From assembly GCA_017561105.1 (NCBI GenBank), contig JAFZDR010000221.1, positions 1-13,803 of the forward strand: 13,803 bases of DNA, given 5' to 3'. Numbering within the stretch: the stretch's first letter is position 1; the number at the start of each line of letters is the position of its first letter. The DNA comes from Alistipes sp. GTDB taxonomy: Bacteria > Bacteroidota > Bacteroidia > Bacteroidales > Rikenellaceae. This document shows, piece by piece, positions 7,854 through 13,803 of the stretch. The notes beneath the pieces are model-generated. The model saw only the letters and a list, made by a program, of their open reading frames with translations, did no database searches and had not been told where the DNA came from. The position numbers and the translations under genes are program-made.

Positions 7854-7880
7854 GACAGCCCTATAACAGACTGTCTTTTT
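7849..7880 (-). terminator. Rho-independent-type terminator after the acyl-CoA synthetase operon
   Basis: On the minus strand the stem AAAAAGACAG pairs with CTGTCTTTTT around a 12-nt loop, and the right arm runs into a T tract. It lies 23 nt after the stop of the downstream ligase gene. The stem is symmetrical in A/T runs, so it could act in both directions, but no plus-strand gene ends here. Confidence 0.75.
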
Positions 7881-7903
7881 CTCTATATTTCAGCGAATAT
7901 CAG

Positions 7904-9601
7904 TTACACCAACTTCGATACATCGTAGAGATAGCGCTTGATACTCTTCTTAGGAGTCTTCTCAAACTCGTTCGGATAGATAATAATCGAAACCAGACGC
8001 TCATAGGCTGCAACCTGCGAATTAAGGGTCTTGAGGTTGTCGTTCATAATCTCCTGGAGCTTATTCTTGTCGATACCCTCCTTCTCGCAGATGGCAAAAT
8101 CAGGCACCACCAAGCCGTAGAGCTTACCGCCATGCTCCAACACAAGCGACTCCGATACGAGTGGCAGGTTGTTGAGCTTATCCTCAATCTGCTCAGGGTA
8201 GATATTTTGGCCTGTCTCGGTCAAAATCATGCTCTTGCAACGGCCCTTGATGTAGAGAGTTCCATCCTCGTCGATAGTTCCCATATCGCCCGTATGCAAC
8301 CAGCCCTCCTTATCTAACACTGCGTTGGTATCCTTCTCGTTCTTGTAGTAGCCGAGCATAACGCACTCACCCTTAACGAGAATCTCGCCAGGGATATTCT
8401 GCTGGTCCTCCGAGTCGATTTTAACCTCCAACATACCCTGCAGATACTTACCGCACGAACGGAGCTTAAACTCTGTAGGATCGATAGTTACACTGATAAG
8501 TGGAGCACACTCGGTCATACCGTAACCTACGATAATCGGGAAGTGGATAGACTTGAGGAATGCCTCGGTCTCCTTGTTGATAGGAGCACCACCGATAATA
8601 AACAACTCGACATTGCCACCGAACGAATCGAGCAACTTCTGACGGATCTTTGCACGGATAACCTCGTTGAGCAACGGAACCTTAATAGCTACGCTCAACG
8701 CGCCCTTCTCCAACAATGGAATAATCTGCTTGCGGTAGATCTTCTCCAATACGAGAGGTACCGAAGCGATTACATTCGGACGAACACGCTGCATAGCCTC
8801 AACCAACACCTTCGGAGTAGGCATCTTGCCAAGCAGGTTGATGTGTCCGCCAACTGCAAGCGGAGTCAGGAAATCGACAGTGCAACCATAGGCGTGAGCC
8901 AACGGCAAAAATGCCAAGGTGCGACGACCCTTCGAGAAGTAGTATGCATCGCTGTTACGAGGCTTCAAAGTCTTGATATATGCAACATTAGCAGTGAGGT
9001 TATTCACTGTGAGCATAACACCCTTCGAGTAACCTGTAGTACCCGAAGTGTAGTTCAGCAAAATGAGCTGATCGTTCGGAACATCGGCATACTTGATATC
9101 ATCAACGGTAAAGCCGTTTGGATAGCGCTTGCGGTAGTTTGCAGTCATGCTGTCCACACACTGTGTCAATGCGCCGTTACGACGCTCAAACAACACATGG
9201 TAGTCGGTCAGCGAGAATACACCCTCGATATTTGGCAATGCATCCTCATCCAAGCCCTCCCAGAACGAATCGGTAAGGAACAACAGGCGGCTCTCCGAAT
9301 GGTTTACGATATGGGCGATATCGTTCGATGTGAAAGTCTGCATAATCGGAACGATAACCGCACCATAGGTCATTGTAGCAATATATACGGCACACCAACG
9401 CGGAGTATTGCGGCCCACAAGGGCAATCTTATCGCCGCGCTTGACACCCGCCTCATCGAAGAGGATATGGAGCTTTGCTATCTCCTTGGCAAAGCCGTAG
9501 TACGAGTAGCTCTCGCCCGAGAAATAGTCTGTTACGGCACTCATCTCGCGATGCTCGCGAAACGACTGCTCGTACATCTTTATAAGGTTTTCTTGTAACA
9601 T
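7904..9601 (-). CDS. Long-chain acyl-CoA synthetase (AMP-forming), paralog 1
   Basis: A 565-residue adenylate-forming enzyme that activates fatty acids to acyl-AMP and then acyl-CoA. Visible motifs are the P-loop YTSGTTGYSKGV (184-195), FLPLAHAYG (231-239), GYGMTECAPL (359-368), HTGD (436-439), GRCKSMI (453-459), GQNIYPEQIEDKLN (464-477) and the C-terminal KTPKKSIKRYLY (548-559). The last stretch holds the catalytic lysine region, but which lysine acts (552 or 555) is not clear by eye. The length and FadD-like A8 region suit long-chain substrates. Its upstream neighbour is a colinear paralog, roughly three quarters identical by eye. The two diverge sharply at residues 206-222, just after the P-loop. 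No signal peptide or membrane helix is seen; the protein is cytoplasmic or peripheral. It is probably transcribed from the plsY promoter through the 113-nt repeat-bearing spacer, and ends at the terminator at 7849-7880. Confidence 0.93.
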   Translation of the reverse strand: MLQENLIKMYEQSFREHREMSAVTDYFSGESYSYYGFAKEIAKLHILFDEAGVKRGDKIALVGRNTPRWCAVYIATMTYGAVIVPIMQTFTSNDIAHIVNHSESRLLFLTDSFWEGLDEDALPNIEGVFSLTDYHVLFERRNGALTQCVDSMTANYRKRYPNGFTVDDIKYADVPNDQLILLNYTSGTTGYSKGVMLTVNNLTANVAYIKTLKPRNSDAYYFSKGRRTLAFLPLAHAYGCTVDFLTPLAVGGHINLLGKMPTPKVLVEAMQRVRPNVIASVPLVLEKIYRKQIIPLLEKGALSVAIKVPLLNEVIRAKIRQKLLDSFGGNVELFIIGGAPINKETEAFLKSIHFPIIVGYGMTECAPLISVTIDPTEFKLRSCGKYLQGMLEVKIDSEDQQNIPGEILVKGECVMLGYYKNEKDTNAVLDKEGWLHTGDMGTIDEDGTLYIKGRCKSMILTETGQNIYPEQIEDKLNNLPLVSESLVLEHGGKLYGLVVPDFAICEKEGIDKNKLQEIMNDNLKTLNSQVAAYERLVSIIIYPNEFEKTPKKSIKRYLYDVSKLV

Positions 9602-9676
9602 AAGTTTTCTATATTTATTTATTTAGGGGTATCAGAGCCGCCAGAGGTTTCAACTTGATATTTAAAAACCACTAAT

Positions 9677-9711
9677 TACTCTCTACTCTCTACTCTCTAC
9701 TAACTACTCTC
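9677..9711 (-). repeat. Five phased heptamers (GAGAGTA) between the two ligase genes
   Basis: On the plus strand the unit TACTCTC occurs at 9677-9683, 9684-9690 and 9691-9697, a variant TACTAAC at 9698-9704, and TACTCTC again at 9705-9711. On the coding strand the units read GAGAGTA with one GTTAGTA. The array begins almost directly after the stop of paralog 2. The rest of the 113-nt spacer (9602-9676) has no clear promoter or strong hairpin. Confidence 0.9.
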
Positions 9712-9714
9712 TAT

Positions 9715-11418
9715 TTATTTAATGCCCATACGCTTAACATCGTAGAGATAACGCTTAATCGAACGCTTAGGGGTTTTCTCAAACTCGCTAATGTGGATTG
9801 TAATCGACACCAAACGCTCGTAGGCTGCCACCTGGTCGTTCAAGTTCTTGAGGTTCTCCTTCATAATCTCCTCCAACTTAGCGCGGTCGATACCCTCCTT
9901 CTCGCACTGGTCGAAATCAGGCACCACCAAACCGTAGAGCTTGCCCTCATTCTCCATAACGAGCGACTCCATAACGAGCGGCATATTGTTCAACTTATCC
10001 TCGATCTGCTCAGGGTAGATATTCTGGCCTGTATCGGTCAAAATCATGGTCTTGCAGCGGCCCTTGATATATACGGTGCCATCCGGATCCATAATACCCA
10101 TATCACCTGTATGCATCCAACCATCCGGTTCGAGAACAGCCTCGGTATCCTTAGAATTTTTGTAGTAGCCCTGCATCACCATCTCGCCCTTAACGAGGAT
10201 CTCGCCAGGGATGTACTGAGGATCGTTCGACTCAATCTTAACATCGAGATACTCACGCAAATACTTACCACACGAGCCAAGTTTATACTCCTCAGGCTGA
10301 GGTGTTACGCAGATAAGCGGAGCACACTCGGTCATACCATAACCCACGATGATTGGGAAGTGGATAGACTTGAGGAAGGTCTCGGTCTCCTTGTTCATCG
10401 GAGCACCACCTACGATAAACATCTCGAGGTTGCCACCGAACGATGCGAGGAGCTTCTCCTTAATTTTCATGCGCACGATCTCGTTCACCAAAGGCACCTT
10501 CATTGCGATGCTCAAAGGACCCTTCTCGAGCATTGGAGCAATCTGTTTGCGATACACCTTCTCCAAAACAAGTGGCACCGAGCAGATGATGCTTGGCTGA
10601 ACCTTCTGCATAGCCTCAACCAACACCTTTGGTGTAGGCATCTTGCCGAGGAGGTTGATATGACCACCCGCAGCCAACGGAGCAAGGAAGTCGAATGCGC
10701 AACCAAAGGCGTGAGCCAAAGGCAAGAATGCGAGGGTACGACGACCCTTCTGGAACCAATGCTGCTTAGTTGTCGTATTGATCTTGGTTACTGCGTAGAA
10801 TATGTTGGCAGTGAGGTTATTAACGGTGAGCATTACACCCTTAGAATAGCCTGTTGTACCCGAAGTGTAGCTCAACACCATAAGTGCATCATTTGGCACA
10901 TCGGCATACTTGATATCGTTTACGGTAAAGCCGTTAGGAAAACGCTTGCGATAGTTCTCGGTCATCGCGTTCACAAACTTAGTAAGCTTCTCACCCTCGC
11001 GCTCGTAGAGAGCGTGGTAGTCGGTAATCGAGAATACAGCCTCCACATTTGGCAAAGAGTCCTCATCCAAGCCCTCCCAATACGAATCGGTGAGGAACAA
11101 CAAGCGGCTCTCCGAGTGGTTTACAATGTGTGCGATATCGGCAGAGGTAAAGGTCTGCATAATAGGCACAACTACTGCACCATATGTTATTGTAGCGATA
11201 TATACAACGCACCAACGCGGAGTGTTACGACCTACGAGGGCAATCTTATCGCCCTTCTGAATACCCGCCTCATCGAAGAGGAGGTGCACCTTTGCAATCT
11301 CCTTTGCGAAGCCATAGTACGAATAGGTCTCTCCTGTGAAATAATCTGTTACAGCCGACATCTCGCGGTTATCGCGGAATGACTGCTCATACATTTTAAT
11401 CAAATTTGCATCTAACAT
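9715..11418 (-). CDS. Long-chain acyl-CoA synthetase (AMP-forming), paralog 2
   Basis: A 567-residue acyl-CoA ligase that aligns with the downstream paralog without an internal gap until the last few residues. It has the same motifs at the same positions: YTSGTTGYSKGV (184-195), FLPLAHAFG (231-239), GYGMTECAPL (359-368), HTGD (436-439), GRCKTMI (453-459), GQNIYPEQIEDKLN (464-477) and KTPKRSIKRYLY (548-559). Residues 206-222 share only about 2 of 17 positions with the paralog, although the flanks are nearly identical. The start at 11418 is 19 nt after the plsY stop, so the two genes are almost surely one transcript. Acyl-CoA made here could feed phospholipid turnover or lipid-A/aminolipid acylation; PlsY itself uses acyl-phosphate, so a direct hand-over is not implied. 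The chain-length preference is unknown. Confidence 0.93.
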   Translation of the reverse strand: MLDANLIKMYEQSFRDNREMSAVTDYFTGETYSYYGFAKEIAKVHLLFDEAGIQKGDKIALVGRNTPRWCVVYIATITYGAVVVPIMQTFTSADIAHIVNHSESRLLFLTDSYWEGLDEDSLPNVEAVFSITDYHALYEREGEKLTKFVNAMTENYRKRFPNGFTVNDIKYADVPNDALMVLSYTSGTTGYSKGVMLTVNNLTANIFYAVTKINTTTKQHWFQKGRRTLAFLPLAHAFGCAFDFLAPLAAGGHINLLGKMPTPKVLVEAMQKVQPSIICSVPLVLEKVYRKQIAPMLEKGPLSIAMKVPLVNEIVRMKIKEKLLASFGGNLEMFIVGGAPMNKETETFLKSIHFPIIVGYGMTECAPLICVTPQPEEYKLGSCGKYLREYLDVKIESNDPQYIPGEILVKGEMVMQGYYKNSKDTEAVLEPDGWMHTGDMGIMDPDGTVYIKGRCKTMILTDTGQNIYPEQIEDKLNNMPLVMESLVMENEGKLYGLVVPDFDQCEKEGIDRAKLEEIMKENLKNLNDQVAAYERLVSITIHISEFEKTPKRSIKRYLYDVKRMGIK

Positions 11419-11437
11419 ACTCTATTATTTTGTTAAG

Positions 11438-12169
11438 CTATTTATTTTCATCGTTTTTAACCTCGTCCAATAGTCCCAGGCGGGCTGCTATCTCACGACT
11501 GAAAAATCCCCACATATCAACCTTCGGCTCGGTGCCGTCGAGAAGTCGCCCCACATTCTTGCGATGTGTCCAGGCGAGCGCCAACGCCACAATAAACGAA
11601 AATACGAGGAATGATATAGAGGTGTGATCCAATCCGTGACGGGCATAGATACTACCCGAAAAGATCGATACAAATATCGGGAACGAACAGCCTGCAACCA
11701 TCGAAGCAAGCGACACATAATTCCATACGGCAAGTGTTATAATCCACACTGCAAAGCATAAGAGAGCGATATTTGGCTGAATACCGGTAACTGCTCCGAG
11801 CACCGTCGCAACGCCCTTTCCGCCCCTAAAATTGGCGAAGATGGGGAAGATATGTCCCAAAACGACCACAAAAACTGCCAAAATTTTCATATTCACCACC
11901 CAGGCTCCCGACGGAATACCGGTGTCGTATTTGAGCAGTGAAAAGATAGAAACCGCCACAAAACCCTTCAGGAAGTCGATTACAAACACAGGTATAGCGG
12001 CGCGTGTACCAAGTACGCGCAGTACATTTGTCGTTCCTGCATTCTTGCTTCCGTGCTCACGAACATCCACTCCGTAGTAGCGTTTGCCGATCCACACCGC
12101 GCTCGGAATCGAGCCCAGCAAATATGCGATAATAAACAGAGTTACAATGCAATAGTAGGTTATGACCAT
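11438..12169 (-). CDS. plsY: Acyl-phosphate:glycerol-3-phosphate acyltransferase PlsY
   Basis: A 243-residue membrane enzyme that transfers an acyl group from acyl-phosphate to glycerol-3-phosphate, the first step of phospholipid synthesis. The three PlsY motif regions are present: HGSKNAGTTNVLRVLG (39-54) after GSIPSA (19-24), GHIFPIFANFRGGKGVAT (105-122), and HRKNVGRLLDGTE (202-214). Asp65, Lys68 and Gly69 of the helix after motif 1 are also kept. About five to six membrane segments are visible. The length exceeds the common 200-220 residues because of a polar C-terminal tail (215-243). The start at 12169 is supported by the promoter box 26 nt upstream. It is first in an operon with two acyl-CoA synthetases; PlsX is not in the window. 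Confidence 0.95.
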   Translation of the reverse strand: MVITYYCIVTLFIIAYLLGSIPSAVWIGKRYYGVDVREHGSKNAGTTNVLRVLGTRAAIPVFVIDFLKGFVAVSIFSLLKYDTGIPSGAWVVNMKILAVFVVVLGHIFPIFANFRGGKGVATVLGAVTGIQPNIALLCFAVWIITLAVWNYVSLASMVAGCSFPIFVSIFSGSIYARHGLDHTSISFLVFSFIVALALAWTHRKNVGRLLDGTEPKVDMWGFFSREIAARLGLLDEVKNDENK

Positions 12170-12194
12170 ATTGTCTTCACATCTGTATTTAATG

Positions 12195-12225
12195 CAAATA
12201 TAGTAAGAATTTCTTAACTTCCAAA
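12195..12225 (-). promoter_or_regulatory. plsY operon promoter
   Basis: On the minus strand TTTG (12222-12225), a 19-nt spacer and TATATTTG (12195-12202) match the Bacteroidetes consensus exactly. The predicted start of transcription near 12188 gives a leader of about 19 nt before the ATG at 12169. Confidence 0.78.
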
Positions 12226-12293
12226 ATATCTCAATGTTCTAAAAATCGCATTTTAAGAAAGTAACAACTAAAAATGTATATTTGTTGCTAAGT

Positions 12294-12325
12294 TCTGCAA
12301 TTGTCAAAAATTTTTACTATATTTG
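12294..12325 (+). promoter_or_regulatory. yitT-family gene promoter
   Basis: TATATTTG (12318-12325) is a perfect -7 box. Twenty nt upstream lies TCTG (12294-12297), one mismatch from TTTG. Transcription would start near 12332, with a leader of about 29 nt before the ATG at 12361. A second TATATTTG at 12277-12284 lacks a matching -33 box and is a weaker candidate. The promoter diverges from that of plsY, about 100 nt away. Confidence 0.65.
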
Positions 12326-12360
12326 CGGGTTATTATATTTTAATATAAACATACACGGGT

Positions 12361-13356
12361 ATGGATTGGAAAAAACACTTATCGGTTCTATCGTCGCCTC
12401 AGTGGTGGTGGTCTTGGTTTATGATTGTTATCGGTTGTACACTTCTTGCAACCGGTTATGTACTGTTTATCAGCCCTTACAATATCGTTCCGGGAGGAGT
12501 ATATGGTGCAGGAATTGTCCTCCACAACATCTTCCCTGATATTCAGGTCGGAACATTTGGCTATATGTTCGATATCGTGCTTTTAATATTGGCATTTATC
12601 GTCTTTGGTCCCCGTTTCGGCTCTAAGACGGTAGTAGCAGCACTGCTCACACCAGGAATAATGAACCTTATCACATACCTTGTATATCCAAATAAGGAGG
12701 CTATGGATGCACTCGACCCGGCGCAGTTGCTCGGCGGAGTGTTGAATATGTCCGATCACCTTATGCTCACAACCATCGTAGGTGCGGTAGTGCTTGGCGT
12801 GGGTGTCGGCCTCGTAGTAAAGGAACAGGCAACCACAGGAGGTACCGATATCGTGGCTATGATGTTGCAGAAGTATTGCAAGATGACCTTCTCGAGCGGA
12901 GTGCTTGTAGCCGACTCACTCGTGGTATTGGCAGGTTTGCTCGTTATCGGTTGCGGTATCGGAACCGGAGGTGAGATTTCGAAGGATGCTTGGCAGTTGC
13001 CACTCTACTCGCTTATTGCAATCTATATCTCGTCGCGCGTATTGGCATATATGCTCGACGGTGCGTCATACGACCGTATCATCTTTATCGTAACATCTCA
13101 TCACAACGAGGAGTTCCGCAAATATATCCTCGAGGAGATGGATCGCAGTGGTACATACATCAAGACAAACGGAATGTACACCAATGCCGAGAAGGAGATG
13201 ATCTTCCTCGTAGTACCTCGTCACGAATTGACAAGAGTACAACGCGCCGTACGCGAATACGACCCTAAGGCGTTTATGGTTGTGGCAAATGCCTATAACA
13301 CCTTTGGTGAGGGTTTCAAACCAATGCCCGAGAAGCACGAGTTGGAGAATATGTAA
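12361..13356 (+). CDS. YitT family membrane protein (DUF161/DUF2179)
   Basis: A 331-residue membrane protein with about five to six helices in the first 240 residues, and a soluble C-terminal domain at about 243-320. The glycine-rich stretches PYNIVPGGVYGAGIVLHNIF (39-58) and KEQATTGGTDIVAMML (155-170) are the paired YitT_membrane signatures. The tail, with DRIIFIVTS, TYIKTNGMYTNAEKEMIFLVV and PKAFMVVANAYNTFGEGF, fits the DUF2179 (YitT_C) ferredoxin-like domain. The transported substrate, if any, is unknown for this family, so no gene name is given. The gene has its own promoter. Its TAA at 13354 is followed at once by the heptamer array and then miaB, with no terminator hairpin seen between, so readthrough into miaB is possible. 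Confidence 0.9.
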   Translation: MDWKKHLSVLSSPQWWWSWFMIVIGCTLLATGYVLFISPYNIVPGGVYGAGIVLHNIFPDIQVGTFGYMFDIVLLILAFIVFGPRFGSKTVVAALLTPGIMNLITYLVYPNKEAMDALDPAQLLGGVLNMSDHLMLTTIVGAVVLGVGVGLVVKEQATTGGTDIVAMMLQKYCKMTFSSGVLVADSLVVLAGLLVIGCGIGTGGEISKDAWQLPLYSLIAIYISSRVLAYMLDGASYDRIIFIVTSHHNEEFRKYILEEMDRSGTYIKTNGMYTNAEKEMIFLVVPRHELTRVQRAVREYDPKAFMVVANAYNTFGEGFKPMPEKHELENM

Positions 13357-13398
13357 GACGAGAGACGAAAGACGAGAGACGAGAGACGAGAGACGAGA
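13357..13398 (+). repeat. Six phased heptamers (GACGAGA) between the yitT-family gene and miaB
   Basis: Directly after the yitT-family stop codon the unit GACGAGA is repeated six times without gaps; only the second copy differs (GACGAAA). The array is purine-rich on the coding strand and ends 24 nt before the miaB start. It has the same unit length and a related GAGA-containing unit as the array at 9677-9711. Confidence 0.95.
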
Positions 13399-13422
13399 GA
13401 ATGCAAAAACACAACTAACATT

Positions 13423-13803
13423 ATGAATTTAACATCATTGCGTCCGTTGCAGGGCGAAGGAAAGAAGATATTTATCGAGACCTACGGCTGCCAGATGAAC
13501 TTTGGCGACAGCGAGATTGTCGTTTCGATCATGCAGGAGGAGGGTTACTTCTACACCGAGAAGATCGAAGAGGCCGACATTATTTTGATTAACACCTGCT
13601 CGGTGCGCGACAATGCAGAGCAACGCATCTGGGGCCGATTGAGCGAGATGCGCCGTCTGCGTCGCAAGAAGCCTACCCTATTAGTGGGCATCATCGGCTG
13701 TATGGCAGAGCGATTGAAGGAGGAGCTACTTGAGAGTGGTACGGGCGTAGATATCGTGGCTGGACCAGATACCTACCGTGACCTTCCAAAGTTGTGTCGT
13801 GAG
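13423..13803 (+). CDS. miaB: tRNA-2-methylthio-N6-dimethylallyladenosine synthase MiaB, N-terminal part
   Basis: This frame is open from the ATG at 13423 to the window edge, giving 127 of roughly 450 residues. MiaB is a radical-SAM enzyme that adds a methylthio group to i6A37 of tRNAs reading UNN codons. The N-terminal UPF0004 domain is plain: ETYGCQMNFGDSE (19-31), NTCSVRDNAEQR (57-68) and GIIGCMAERLKEE (89-101). Cys23, Cys59 and Cys93 are the three ligands of the auxiliary [4Fe-4S] cluster. VDIVAGPDTYRDLP (109-122) is also typical of MiaB as opposed to RimO or MtaB. The radical-SAM CxxxCxxC and the TRAM domain lie outside. The start is chosen at the ATG after an A-rich leader. The ATG at 13401 is out of frame. 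No own promoter is seen. Confidence 0.93.
   Translation, partial: MNLTSLRPLQGEGKKIFIETYGCQMNFGDSEIVVSIMQEEGYFYTEKIEEADIILINTCSVRDNAEQRIWGRLSEMRRLRRKKPTLLVGIIGCMAERLKEELLESGTGVDIVAGPDTYRDLPKLCRE

Noticed and set aside
9602..9676. Promoter or terminator between the two ligase genes.
   Set aside because: No TAnnTTTG box on the minus strand and only weak 5-bp inverted pairs (TATCA/TGATA); not enough to call either.
9793..11382. A 529-codon open frame on the plus strand opposite ligase paralog 2, with a similar one opposite paralog 1.
   Set aside because: Both are antisense shadows of the ligase coding bias (TCG and GAG codons give few stops on the other strand). They have no promoter and look like no known protein.
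13357..13398. Possible CRISPR array.
   Set aside because: Units are 7 bp without spacers and there are no cas genes; it is a simple tandem repeat.

Overview
The window reads as a chromosomal segment of a Bacteroidales bacterium, plausibly an Alistipes-like member of the Rikenellaceae. Three things suggest this. Promoters are of the Bacteroidetes type (TTTG, 19-20 nt, TAnnTTTG), with no clear Shine-Dalgarno sites. The gene families are typical of gut Bacteroidetes: a LytS/LytTR pair, a DUF5689-like exported protein, a YitT family protein and FadD-like ligases. Base composition looks balanced, with heavy use of TCG serine codons. The genus is an inference; no marker gene in the window settles it.

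Region 1 (1-7850, minus strand) is a compact run of six genes with gaps of 9-15 nt or an overlap, read from right to left. The order is a membrane LytS-type histidine kinase, its LytTR response regulator, an exported DUF5689-like protein, an exported two-domain protein (BNR/sialidase-like propeller plus DNase I-like EEP phosphodiesterase), an NhaC-family Na+/H+ antiporter, and an exported NUC1-type DNA/RNA nuclease cut by the window edge. One strong promoter with a near-perfect -33/-7 pair lies ahead of the kinase, and a 10-bp perfect palindrome covers its -33 box. The layout suggests one self-regulated unit that senses an envelope or environmental signal and makes secreted enzymes acting on nucleic acids or other phosphodiester-containing polymers, possibly glycan-linked. 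It is the most interesting system here.

Region 2 (7849-12202, minus strand) is a lipid operon: plsY (acyl-phosphate:glycerol-3-phosphate acyltransferase) followed by two tandem, colinear AMP-forming long-chain acyl-CoA synthetase paralogs. It starts at a good promoter at 12195-12225 and ends at a hairpin terminator at 7849-7880. The spacer between the ligases carries five phased heptamers (GAGAGTA on the coding strand).

Region 3 (12294-13803, plus strand) starts from a divergent promoter and holds a YitT-family membrane protein. Six phased heptamers (GACGAGA) follow directly after its stop codon, then the first 127 codons of miaB, the tRNA methylthiotransferase. No tRNA, rRNA, CRISPR array, insertion sequence or phage gene was seen. 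No gene-free stretch exceeds 200 bases.
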